Position numbers and translations under genes: made by a program. The notes beneath the pieces are model-generated. The model worked only from the letters and a program-made list of their open reading frames with translations. It was not told the origin of the DNA and did not search any database. 53,557 nucleotides of DNA, taken from positions 1 through 53,557 of the forward strand of contig JAJEAY010000198.1 of assembly GCA_022824145.1 (NCBI GenBank). The letters are read 5' to 3'. This stretch comes from Rhodobacter sp. (GTDB lineage Bacteria > Pseudomonadota > Alphaproteobacteria > Rhodobacterales > Rhodobacteraceae). Positions 26,011-33,844 of this stretch are shown piece after piece. The number at the start of each line of letters is the position of its first letter. Position 1 is the stretch's first letter.

Positions 26011-26649
26011 GTGATTGACCTCTATACCTGGACCACTCCGAACGGCCGCAAGGCCTCGATCCTGCTCGAAGAGCTTGGCATCGACTACACCGTGCGCGCC
26101 ATTGACATCTCCAAGGGCGATCAGTTCGCCCCAAAATTCCTGAAAATCGCTCCCAACAACCGCATTCCGGCTATCGTGGATCACGACACCGGCGTGCAGA
26201 TGATGGAGTCCGGAGCGATCATGCTCTACCTCGCCGAGAAATACGGCCGGTTCCTGCCAGAAGGCGACGCACGCTGGCCGGCTGTCGAATGGCTGATGTG
26301 GCAGATGGGCGGTGTCGGCCCGATGTTCGGGCAGGTTCACCACTTCGTAAAGTTCAATTCCGGAAAATCCGCCTACGCGGAAGAGCGTTACTCGAAAGAG
26401 GCAAAGCGACTATACGGTGTACTGGACAGACGGCTGGATGGGCGCGACTACATCGCTGGCGCGGGCCGCGGCGAATATTCGATCGCCGATATGGCCTCCT
26501 GGCCATGGATCTCCCGATACGAGTGGCAGCAGATCGATCTGAACGAATTTCCCAATGTCCGCGACTGGTATGTTCGCGTTGCCGAACGGCCCGCCGTGCA
26601 GCGCGGTTATCAGGTTCCCAGATATGTGAACGATGTCCCCCTTCCCTGA
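26011..26649 (+). CDS. Glutathione S-transferase family protein (YfcG/YghU-like)
   Basis: A 212-residue GST. The N-terminal thioredoxin-like domain (about 1-80) has LYTWTTPNGRKASILLEELG and the cis-Pro/glutathione-binding NNRIPAIVDHD followed by MMESGAIMLYLAEKYG. The helical C-terminal domain has YIAGAGRGEYSIADMASWPW. The T-P-N start of the first helix is typical of the bacterial nu-class (YfcG/YghU) disulfide-bond reductases. The start codon is GTG at 26011 with AAGGA about 12 bp upstream. It is the only intact gene between the two pseudogenes around it. Its role in a catabolic setting may be detoxification or thiol exchange. Confidence 0.9.
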   Translation: MIDLYTWTTPNGRKASILLEELGIDYTVRAIDISKGDQFAPKFLKIAPNNRIPAIVDHDTGVQMMESGAIMLYLAEKYGRFLPEGDARWPAVEWLMWQMGGVGPMFGQVHHFVKFNSGKSAYAEERYSKEAKRLYGVLDRRLDGRDYIAGAGRGEYSIADMASWPWISRYEWQQIDLNEFPNVRDWYVRVAERPAVQRGYQVPRYVNDVPLP

Positions 26650-26910
26650 GCCGCCTGACATCGACTGCCGCTGTCCGCAGCTTTCAGGATCAGGCCACAA
26701 TGACGCCGATGGTCATCTCGGACACAGATAGCCTCGACATGTCGCTGTGGCTGATGGAAGGGAAATCCCTGTCAGCGACCATAAGCCAATGGCGTTGAAA
26801 TGCATGCATCGGAAGGGCCGGGTGCTGTCCGTCGGCTATGCCCGTCCGACATTCGTCTCACGAGATCCGCCACGCCGAGATTGTGCCAGCACCTTGAACT
26901 GTAACGATCA

Positions 26911-27190
26911 ATGACCAAGACAGTAGGCGTAATCGGCCTCGGCAGCATGGGTCGCGGAATCACAAAGAACATTGGCAAAGCAGGCCACAGCCTGATGGCA
27001 TGGATCGAGGTCGATCCTGCAATGGCGCGCTTCGCCCAGTCCGCCGTATTGAGGCTCCGCCAGAAGTGGCGGCTGAAGCGGATATCATGATCTTTGCTGT
27101 GCCGGGATCCGAACAGACTGACTGTCGCCTCGACGCCATGCTGGCGAAAGGGGGACCGCACCCGTTCTCCGAATTTCATACGAACAGTTT
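26911..27190 (+). pseudogene. N-terminal remnant of a 3-hydroxyisobutyrate-dehydrogenase-like gene
   Basis: From an ATG at 26911 the frame reads MTKTVGVIGLGSMGRGITKN then IGKAGHSLMAW, a clear NAD(P)-binding GxGxxG start of the beta-hydroxyacid dehydrogenase family. A shift near 27045 moves to another frame with EAPPEVAAEADIMIFAVPGS, the matching second half of the Rossmann domain. After about 27160 the family sequence ends, where the convergent cupin gene begins. Less than a third of the normal gene remains. The 260 bp between the GST gene and this remnant hold nothing I recognise. Confidence 0.75.
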
Positions 27191-27711
27191 CACCTGATGA
27201 ACTGTTCTACGTAATCCTCGCCCAAACCGACCTCGGCGTAGTGCTTTCTGCAAAGATCGATCTTGGTGAAAACATCCTCATACCCCAGCACCTCACCCCA
27301 CGGATCAACGTAGCACATGACTCCATTGACCTGAAAATAAGTGATCATCTCCTCGACGTCGTCGGGCACGACCAAGGTGTGCGTTTCGCCCGGCGGCTCA
27401 AAGACATAGCTGCCCTCGTTCGCGACCCAGTCATGCTCAAGATAGCGCCACCGACCCTTGAGGACGAAGCCATGCACGGGTTGTGGATGCCGGTGACGCG
27501 AAAGAATGCCGGCCTTCCGAACTTTAAGGAGATTCATCCAGTACCCTTGGGAACGGTTTAGGCAAAGCGGCCGAAACCAGACGTTTTCCGCCTGCGGAAC
27601 CCAGACCCGGTCAGAGTCCGGAATGGCGTCGGGAATGACTATCTCCTCCTGAGCCTCCTTGGGAAACGGCAGTTGATATGGCATTCGTTGTTCTGGATCT
27701 TTCCCGGTCAT
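27190..27711 (-). CDS. Cupin-domain protein (2,4'-dihydroxyacetophenone dioxygenase-like)
   Basis: A 173-residue single cupin. The metal-binding motif is seen as SRHRHPQPVHGFVLKGRWRY (His-x-His … then Gly) and later FEPPGETHTLVV with a third His. N- and C-terminal stretches (VWFRPLCLNRSQGYW and DPWGEVLGYEDVF) match the ChrR-like/dihydroxyacetophenone-dioxygenase cupin group. The ATG at 27711 is used; MPYQLPF at 27684 is an alternative. It is 12 bp downstream of the SDR gene and ends the leftward sugar-acid operon. It may be a dioxygenase, an isomerase or a lyase; no firm reaction can be named. Confidence 0.75.
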   Translation of the reverse strand: MTGKDPEQRMPYQLPFPKEAQEEIVIPDAIPDSDRVWVPQAENVWFRPLCLNRSQGYWMNLLKVRKAGILSRHRHPQPVHGFVLKGRWRYLEHDWVANEGSYVFEPPGETHTLVVPDDVEEMITYFQVNGVMCYVDPWGEVLGYEDVFTKIDLCRKHYAEVGLGEDYVEQFIR

Positions 27712-27723
27712 GAACTTCCCTTC

Positions 27724-28425
27724 TCACATCGCGAGGTAGCCGCCATCAACCGGATAGACGGCATCGGTGACAAAGCTGGCCTCGTCGCTCAGCATCCAAC
27801 GAACAAGTGCGCCGACTTCAGAGGTCTTCCCCCAGCGCTTTATCGGCGTTCGCGCCAGAATCGCCTCTGTACGCTCAGAATCGTCGCGTAGTTCCTTGGT
27901 CATTTCGGTCTCGATCCAACCCGGTGCGACAGCATTGACGCGAATGCCATCTTCTGCCCAGCGACCTGCCAGAGCCTTGGTCAATTGTACCACGCCGCCC
28001 TTTGACGCAGAATATGCCGGAACAAGAGGTCCACCGAATGTGCTGAGCATAGAAGCGATGTTGACAATGGCGCCGCTGGAATCGGCGAGCAGGTCGTGAG
28101 CGGCGACGCAGCACCTCATAGTACCAGTTAGGTTAACGTCTACCACCTGCTGGAAAACTACGACGTCGTATTCTTCGCCGCGCCGCAGTATGCCAGCGCT
28201 GTTCACAAGCCCGTCAAGGCGATCCAGCCCCTCAAAGAACGAGAAAACCGAGGCATCGTCTGTCACATCAAGGTGGCAGACCCGTATGGCATCATGCGGC
28301 TCAAAGGCTTCACGCTCCTCGCGTGAAGCCGAGGCCGCAATCACAGACCACCCTGACTCTGCCAGCGCCAGGGAAACACCAGCGCCGATTCCTCGAGTTC
28401 CACCTGTGACGACAGCAGTCCTCAT
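27724..28425 (-). CDS. Short-chain dehydrogenase/reductase
   Basis: A 233-residue classical SDR. The coenzyme motif is TGGTRGIG (8-15), with NSAG, the catalytic Ser in NIASMLS and the YSASK tetrad. The PGWIETEM and PVDGGYLAM segments are typical of sugar or polyol dehydrogenases. The ATG at 28425 overlaps the TGA of the broken dgoA frame (ATGA), preserving the ancestral operon spacing. With DgoK and the SMP-30 lactonase nearby it may oxidise an aldose or sugar acid. Specificity is not visible. Confidence 0.9.
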   Translation of the reverse strand: MRTAVVTGGTRGIGAGVSLALAESGWSVIAASASREEREAFEPHDAIRVCHLDVTDDASVFSFFEGLDRLDGLVNSAGILRRGEEYDVVVFQQVVDVNLTGTMRCCVAAHDLLADSSGAIVNIASMLSTFGGPLVPAYSASKGGVVQLTKALAGRWAEDGIRVNAVAPGWIETEMTKELRDDSERTEAILARTPIKRWGKTSEVGALVRWMLSDEASFVTDAVYPVDGGYLAM

Positions 28426-28930
28426 ACAGACACCTTCGCATTCTCCACAATGTCCCTGCAGCAACGGGTGCGCTGGCGGAATTCATCTGAGTTGCAGTCC
28501 GGTCTGGACAGCACAGAAACGATGCCAAAGGCTACTCTTTCAATGGTACGGCACACCATCGCCGAGTCGCGCGCGATACTGCCCAAAGCTGTCACAATCG
28601 TATCTTTCCGCAAAGCAGCCACCATTGCGCCGAAAATCGTTGGGTCGGACCATCTCAGGCGGCAAGAGATCAGCGACAACCGCACCGGCTTCTGGCGCAG
28701 CAAGATCATCGTCTGGTCTCGACACGCCCCGACACCTGCCGGATCTCGTTGCAAATCAGACCTGCCAACTCCGGTGTCGACGTTGGACAGGACAACGCTG
28801 CGTCCGTCGGAACCGTCTTCGCTCCGACAGCAACGCGGTATCTGTTCCGAACCGCCATCCGGGCAATCGATTCGATTGGTTGTGGCGGATTCGGCGCACT
28901 GGCGTCAGCTGCCTCGACACGGGTGATCAT
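28422..28930 (-). pseudogene. dgoA: Broken 2-dehydro-3-deoxy-6-phosphogalactonate aldolase (DgoA)
   Basis: Pieces of the KDPG/KDPGal aldolase family lie in three minus-strand frames between dgoK and the SDR gene. The first begins at the ATG overlapping the dgoK stop: MITRVEAADASAPNPPQPIE then SIARMAV and RVAVGAKTVPTDAAL; the usual N-terminus (LIAILRG... EVPLNSP) is missing. The second has LAAPEAGAVVADLLPPE. The third ends FGAMVAALRKDTIVTALGS then IARDSAMV and TRCCRDIVENAKVSV, matching the DgoA C-terminus, with the TGA overlapping the SDR start. The catalytic barrel is interrupted, so the gene is non-functional although both operon junctions survive. Confidence 0.7.
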
Positions 28931-29847
28931 GACAGCAGTCCGGCCGATCGCGCGATCTGAAAGTGACCGGCTGCGACGATGTCGTCGGGTGCGCACAGGC
29001 TCGCAAGACCGGCAGTGGACAGGGCTGATTCGTAACGGTCCGCGAGATCATTCCGACCGATGACTGTAATCGCGCTGACTTCGCTTCGGTTGCCAACCTC
29101 GGCAGCGATCTCGGATCCGATGAGCAGGCCGGACAGGTAATCAGCGACCATTTTCCCGTCAATCCTGCCCATGAGCGGCAGGGTACGCACCTGAAAGAGA
29201 TCATGCAGAAGATGCGACTGCGACTTGAGGCCTGCATCGACACCAAGGTCGAATCCTTCCGCATTGAACGGCCCGTCCTCCATCAGCGTGCCCAGAATCG
29301 TATGCTCTTTCAGGGCCACGAATACCTCGCCGGTCATGTAGGTCGAACAGCCTTCGATCCGGTCTTCCGCAACATCGATCCACTTGCTGTGTGTGCCGGG
29401 CATGACGAATACGCCATCAGCCATGCCCAGCGCGGACGCACCTATGATTTGGGTCTCCTCGCCACGCATCACATCCGGGGCAGACCCGTCTTCAGTCTTG
29501 GCCCCGGTCACGAAATGGAGTTCAACACCGCAGCTGGTCCTGTGCTTCACCAATGCCCGCGCAAGATCGCCCGCCCCCAGAGGAAGCTGTTCATAGGGCG
29601 TCTCCAACCATCCATTCCGGCTGGTGATCATCCCGGACGCCACTATCGGAAGGGTCCGGGCTGACTGCCATTGCCCGACAATCCTGCAAAAGACGGCTTC
29701 GAATTCCCGATTCGCGACATGCATGATGCCTTCCGAAGAAGACTGCCGCTCGAGAACCTCGCCATCACCGCTGATCAGGAATGCGCGCAGCGACGAGGTG
29801 CCCCAGTCGATGCCGATCAAAGCAGGTTCAGATGCGCCCGAATTCAT
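28927..29847 (-). CDS. dgoK: 2-dehydro-3-deoxygalactonokinase
   Basis: A 306-residue DgoK-family kinase. Motifs are the N-terminal ALIGIDWGTSSLRAFLI, IVASGMITSRNGWLETPY, PDVMRGEETQI, FVMPGTHSKWI and TYMTGEVFVALKEHTIL. It phosphorylates 2-dehydro-3-deoxy-D-galactonate in the De Ley-Doudoroff route. I chose the ATG at 29847 (MNSGASEP), 20 bp inside the RraA-like gene, because the family starts there. The next step, DgoA aldolase, is encoded immediately downstream but is broken (28422-28930), so the product would need an aldolase from elsewhere. Confidence 0.92.
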   Translation of the reverse strand: MNSGASEPALIGIDWGTSSLRAFLISGDGEVLERQSSSEGIMHVANREFEAVFCRIVGQWQSARTLPIVASGMITSRNGWLETPYEQLPLGAGDLARALVKHRTSCGVELHFVTGAKTEDGSAPDVMRGEETQIIGASALGMADGVFVMPGTHSKWIDVAEDRIEGCSTYMTGEVFVALKEHTILGTLMEDGPFNAEGFDLGVDAGLKSQSHLLHDLFQVRTLPLMGRIDGKMVADYLSGLLIGSEIAAEVGNRSEVSAITVIGRNDLADRYESALSTAGLASLCAPDDIVAAGHFQIARSAGLLS

Positions 29848-30499
29848 TAAGCAGATCCTCGACAGTCTTGCCTTGCGCAACCCACTTGCGGGTCTCTTCC
29901 TCTCGGTCTGCCTGCTCCTGGGCGAGCCGGACAATTTCCCCCGCTTTTTCGAGTGGTACAACCGTAACGCCCATCAAATCCGCCACGATGAAGTCGCCGG
30001 GATTGACAACGACACCGCCGCACTGGATGGGCACGTTGATGGAAAGCTCTTCCTTGCGGCCCGAGAACATCGTGTGCGTGCCCCGAGGCGTAATGGTCCG
30101 GGTCCATATCGGCCAGCCGATGTCCTCAAGCTCATCGGTGTCGCGCCCCGCTCCGTCAACGATCATGCCTCGAATGCCTCGGTTCTGGGCAAGCCCTCCC
30201 ATAAGGCCGCCGCAAACGGACGTGTTCGGGTCGCCACCGGCATCGACAACGATGACATCACCATGCTGACCCATTTCCAGCGCCTTCAACGGGTCAACCA
30301 GGTCACCCTTCGACAGCTGAACGGTGATGGCCTGGCCGGTGATTTTGGCACGAAATGCAGGCTTTATGCCGCTGTCCATTACACCGGTCCGGTACTGTAC
30401 GTCGGCGAACACCGCAGTCGCTGAGTAGCATTCCAGCACTTTGTCGAACTTTTCGAGCAAGTCAGGCCTCCGCTCGAACTCATTGAAAATCTTTAGCAT
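29828..30499 (-). CDS. RraA-like / 4-hydroxy-2-oxoglutarate-type class II aldolase
   Basis: A 223-residue RraA-fold protein. The family core is seen as KITGQAITVQLSKGDLVDPL, HGDVIVVDAGGDPNTSVCGG then LMGGLAQNRGIRGMIVDGAG, and RDTDELEDIGWPIWTR. The D…R/D ligand set (GGLMG.., DGAGRD) is that of metal-dependent HMG/CHA aldolases and oxaloacetate decarboxylases, which cleave 4-hydroxy-2-oxo acids to pyruvate; E. coli RraA itself inhibits RNase E. I chose the ATG at 30499 with GGAGAG six bases upstream. It lies in the sugar-acid operon between a 2-hydroxyacid dehydrogenase gene and dgoK, which favours an aldolase role. Confidence 0.88.
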   Translation of the reverse strand: MLKIFNEFERRPDLLEKFDKVLECYSATAVFADVQYRTGVMDSGIKPAFRAKITGQAITVQLSKGDLVDPLKALEMGQHGDVIVVDAGGDPNTSVCGGLMGGLAQNRGIRGMIVDGAGRDTDELEDIGWPIWTRTITPRGTHTMFSGRKEELSINVPIQCGGVVVNPGDFIVADLMGVTVVPLEKAGEIVRLAQEQADREEETRKWVAQGKTVEDLLNEFGRI

Positions 30500-30511
30500 T
30501 TCCACTCTCCG

Positions 30512-31543
30512 TCAATAGGTTGTGCCGGCCAGCGCATCTGCGTTGACCGGATAGTCGGGCTGTTGTCCCGTTAGCACCTTCGCCACCTGCGTAGCTGCCG
30601 TGACCCGCGCCGCCCGAATGGACTCTTCCGAATAGTAGGCGACGTGCGGTGTCACGATAACATTTGGCAGGGTGAAGATCGGATTGTCGCATGGCGACCA
30701 GTCTGCGCACTTGGCGGGTTCTTCCTCCGGGTCATCCAAACCAGCGGCCGCCAGGTGCCCCTCGGTCAAAGCGCGGTAGAGCGCCTTGTTGTCCACAGTC
30801 GGTCCGCGCCCGGTATTCACAAGGATCGCGCCTTTTTTCATTGCGGCAAATTCAGCATCAGACAGAAAATGCCGGGTGTCCGGCGTCATCGGCGCCTGCA
30901 TCAGGATGTAGTGCGACATTGCCAGAAGCTCAGGTTTGGAAACGAGTCTGACACCGTGCCGTGCCGCTACGGTCTCAGGCAGGTAAGGATCGTAAGCGAT
31001 CACATTCACCCCGAACGCCTTTGCCCTTTCCGCGATGGCCCGACCAATCTTCCCAAACGAAACCACTCCCATAGTCCGCCCGCGAAGCCGGCAAACCGGC
31101 TGGCCGCTCTGCCAGCGCCAAACACCCGCGTGGGTCGCTCGATCGTATTCGGGAAGTTTGCGCACCAGCGTTAGCCAGAGAGAGATGGCATGGTCGGCCA
31201 CCTCCTCGGTACAGTAGTCCTGCACATTGGTGACCAGGATTCCCCGCTCCGAGGCTGTCTCAATGTCAACTATGTCAACTCCTACTCCATACCGCGCGAT
31301 GACCTCGCATTTCTCCATGCGTGAGATTACGGCTGCGCCAATGCGGGCGTACTGGTTCATCATCGCGGCACAGTCCTGCGACACTTCGAAGAGATCCTCT
31401 TCCCTCTTGGCCTGAAGTGCGATGACCTCTGCTCCCACGGCTTCAAGGATCTCGCTTTCGACGTTGACATCGCCATAGTCGTAATCCGTGATCACGACTT
31501 TCGGTCTGTCGGTGCGAGGCCTGAAAGACGGGCGCTCAGACAT
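30512..31543 (-). CDS. D-isomer-specific 2-hydroxyacid dehydrogenase
   Basis: A 343-residue NAD-dependent dehydrogenase of the CtBP/phosphoglycerate-dehydrogenase type. It shows RYGVGVDIVDIETASERGI, EEVADHAISLWL, the nucleotide-binding MGVVSFGKIGRAIA, NTGRGPTVD (catalytic Arg), the LDDPEEEP acidic segment and TPHVAYYSEES (catalytic His). The first glycine of the usual GxGxxG is Ser here (SFGKIG), a mild oddity. It overlaps the VOC gene by 8 bp and is 12 bp from the RraA-like gene. It may reduce a 2-keto acid or oxidise a 2-hydroxy acid in the sugar-acid route. Confidence 0.9.
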   Translation of the reverse strand: MSERPSFRPRTDRPKVVITDYDYGDVNVESEILEAVGAEVIALQAKREEDLFEVSQDCAAMMNQYARIGAAVISRMEKCEVIARYGVGVDIVDIETASERGILVTNVQDYCTEEVADHAISLWLTLVRKLPEYDRATHAGVWRWQSGQPVCRLRGRTMGVVSFGKIGRAIAERAKAFGVNVIAYDPYLPETVAARHGVRLVSKPELLAMSHYILMQAPMTPDTRHFLSDAEFAAMKKGAILVNTGRGPTVDNKALYRALTEGHLAAAGLDDPEEEPAKCADWSPCDNPIFTLPNVIVTPHVAYYSEESIRAARVTAATQVAKVLTGQQPDYPVNADALAGTTY

Positions 31544-32030
31544 AGGCGCCTGCAGAATAGGTCAGCTCGTAGGAATGGCTGTAGAGTTCGAAGATGTTTC
31601 CGAACGGATCCTCCATGTAGACCATCCGATAGGGCTTTTCGCCTGGGTAGTACTTGCGGACCTGCTGCATCCGCTGCCGCCCGCCAAGTTCCTCAATGAT
31701 CCTCACCCTGGCCTCAACGTCTTCATCCTGAACGCAGAAGTGGAAGAGGCCACGGCGCCAGTATTCGAAAGGCCGCTCTTCTTCGACGGTGTTGGTGAAT
31801 TCAAACAGTTCGAGCCCGACCCCGTCGCCAAGCGACAGATGCGCAATCCGGAAGGATCCCCAGCCTTCACCGAAGACATCGTCGCACATCTGCCCGATGG
31901 CGCTGTCGTCATGCCTGATCTCGGTTGGCCCCATGATAACGTACATGTCGAAGGCTTTTGAATAGAACTCGACGGCCCTTTCCAGGTCAGGAACGGTGAT
32001 GCCGATGTGGGAAAACGTAAGCGCAGCCAT
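31536..32030 (-). CDS. VOC-family (glyoxalase/dioxygenase-fold) protein
   Basis: A 164-residue vicinal-oxygen-chelate protein. Two beta-alpha-beta-beta-beta modules are visible: FSHIGITVPDLERAVEFYSK with GVGLELFEFTN, and GLFHFCVQDEDVEARVRIIEE with MVYMEDPFGNIFELYSHSYE. The metal-ligand positions (His in SHIG, Glu in LELFEF, His in LFHF, Glu in FELYS) are retained. The ATG at 32030 has GGAG upstream; the frame further upstream lacks similarity. Its position between an SDR and a dehydrogenase gene suggests a lyase, isomerase or epimerase acting on a pathway intermediate. Confidence 0.88.
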   Translation of the reverse strand: MAALTFSHIGITVPDLERAVEFYSKAFDMYVIMGPTEIRHDDSAIGQMCDDVFGEGWGSFRIAHLSLGDGVGLELFEFTNTVEEERPFEYWRRGLFHFCVQDEDVEARVRIIEELGGRQRMQQVRKYYPGEKPYRMVYMEDPFGNIFELYSHSYELTYSAGAYV

Positions 32031-32052
32031 TGGATACTCCTGTTCGCGGTTG

Positions 32053-32841
32053 TCAGAGAATGCTTCGGACGATTCCTCCTTCAACACGGTGCGCAGCACC
32101 GTTTGAGGCGGAATTTGCGGAAATGGTGACGATCATGCGCGCCACTTCATCCGGTTGTACAAATCGCTGAATCAGGGATGTTGGCTCGTCTTCCGTGAAG
32201 TAGCCTTCAACGACCGTGTCGATGGACTCGTCCTTTTGGGCTGCAAGGCCGCCAAAATATGCCTCGACACCCTCGGTCCATGTCGGTCCTGGCAAGATGG
32301 AATTTACCCTGACGCCAGTTCCCTTGGTCAGTTCGGCCATCCCGCGCGTGAGTCCGAGCATGGCCGTCTTGGTGACCGAATAATGAACCATTTGGGGCAG
32401 CGGCTTCACACCGGCTTCGCTCGCCAGATTGATGATCGATCCGGTCCCGCGTTTCAGCATGGCAGGAAGAAAAACACGGCTCATCCGAACGGCGGACATG
32501 ACGTTAATGTCAAAGTAACGCATCCATTCGCCGTCACTGATGTCCTCGAACTGTTTGGCTGCGAAAATTCCGACATTGTTGACCAGAATGTCGAGGTCGC
32601 CGTGATTGCGCACATATGCGCAAAGGGCATCCGCATCGTCACCGACTGTCAGGTCGCCGGCAATTCCTGTCACCTCGCCCAGAAGAGCGAGATCCTGGAT
32701 GCAGGCAGACACTTCATCCTCGGCCAGGCTGTGGACTACGACCCGGGCGCCTTCTTCAAGGTAAACCCTTGCAGTCTCCCTGCCGATTCCGGATCCGGAA
32801 CCTGTGACGAGAACCAGCTTGTCCTTAAGGCCAAGATCCAT
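32053..32841 (-). CDS. Short-chain dehydrogenase/reductase (sugar dehydrogenase-like)
   Basis: A 262-residue SDR with TGSGSGIG (12-19), NNVG, NLASEAG with the catalytic Ser, and the YSVTK tetrad. The long insertion with GPTWTEGVEAYFGGLAAQKD is found in a subgroup of oxidoreductases often near sugar ABC transporters. The ATG at 32841 follows the permease stop by one base. It is probably an aldose or sugar-acid dehydrogenase acting on the imported compound. Confidence 0.9.
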   Translation of the reverse strand: MDLGLKDKLVLVTGSGSGIGRETARVYLEEGARVVVHSLAEDEVSACIQDLALLGEVTGIAGDLTVGDDADALCAYVRNHGDLDILVNNVGIFAAKQFEDISDGEWMRYFDINVMSAVRMSRVFLPAMLKRGTGSIINLASEAGVKPLPQMVHYSVTKTAMLGLTRGMAELTKGTGVRVNSILPGPTWTEGVEAYFGGLAAQKDESIDTVVEGYFTEDEPTSLIQRFVQPDEVARMIVTISANSASNGAAHRVEGGIVRSIL

Positions 32842-32842
32842 G

Positions 32843-33844
32843 TCACGCCGCCTTCTTTTCCTGAACCGCGCCGGCACCCGGCTTTCGTCCGAGAACACGT
32901 GCCACCAGAGCGGAGATTTCGGTGCGCCACATATCGATTCCGACGGCCAGAATAATGATCAGGCCAAGGACGATATTCTGGACCGATGACGGCGCTGCGT
33001 TCAGATTCAGGCCATTTTGGACGATCACGATCGTCATGGCCCCAATGAGCGTCGCGAGGACGTTCCCGCGGCCGCCGGCGAGGCTGGCCCCACCCACCAC
33101 CGCAGCGGCGATTGCCTGAAGTTCCAGCGTTTGGCCGTAATTGGGAGATCCCGAGTTAAGGCGGGCCGACATCAGAACCGCCCCGACCGCCGTCATGAAC
33201 CCGGCGATGACAAAGGTGACCGTCTGCACTTTCTTTACATTGATGCCAGTCAGGACCGCAGCTGCGGGATTGCCGCCGACCGCATAGATCTCGCGGCCAA
33301 GCTTGGTGAAGCTCATGGTGAATGCCGCCAGTCCGTAGAAGAAAACCAGATAGAAGAAGGGCAGAGGGATTCCGGCTACTTTGCCGTAAAACAGCGGCTC
33401 AAGCGCAGGATTGAGAGAAAAGATCGGTGAGCCGTTGTTAAAGGTCAGAGCCAGGCCCCGGAACGCGATGAGAGCGGCCAGAGTCGAAATGAATGACGGT
33501 ATGCGTCCATAAGCGGTTATCAAACCGATAAGCAGTCCAAGCGAGGCGCCAGCAACCAGTATAGCCGGGACAGCCAGCACGAGCGGGACGCCACCAAACT
33601 TGAGCATGAGGGCAAAGATCATGGTCAGAAGCGCGACCATGGACCCCGAACTGAGGTCAATCCCGGCTGCGAAGATGACGATGGTCGAGCCAATCGCGAT
33701 CAGCGCGACGATACTGACCTGAAGCGAGAGATTGGAAAGATTGCCAGGATTCAGAAACCGCTCGGTTGTCAGGGCAACAATCAGGAAAACGATTGCCAAA
33801 GCCGCAAACGGGCCAATGAGCTGGGCATCGAATATCCGCTTCAT
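32843..33844 (-). CDS. Ribose-type sugar ABC transporter permease
   Basis: A 333-residue RbsC-like permease with many hydrophobic helices. Motifs are IFAAGIDLSSGSMVALLTM, GLITAYGRIPSFISTLAALIA, GINVKKVQTVTFVIAGFMTA and AAAVVGGASLAGGRGNVLATLIGA. The ATG overlaps the stop of the ATPase gene (ATGA). A basic/alanine-rich C-terminal tail (RKPGAGAVQEKKAA) extends beyond the last helix. Confidence 0.93.
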   Translation of the reverse strand: MKRIFDAQLIGPFAALAIVFLIVALTTERFLNPGNLSNLSLQVSIVALIAIGSTIVIFAAGIDLSSGSMVALLTMIFALMLKFGGVPLVLAVPAILVAGASLGLLIGLITAYGRIPSFISTLAALIAFRGLALTFNNGSPIFSLNPALEPLFYGKVAGIPLPFFYLVFFYGLAAFTMSFTKLGREIYAVGGNPAAAVLTGINVKKVQTVTFVIAGFMTAVGAVLMSARLNSGSPNYGQTLELQAIAAAVVGGASLAGGRGNVLATLIGAMTIVIVQNGLNLNAAPSSVQNIVLGLIIILAVGIDMWRTEISALVARVLGRKPGAGAVQEKKAA

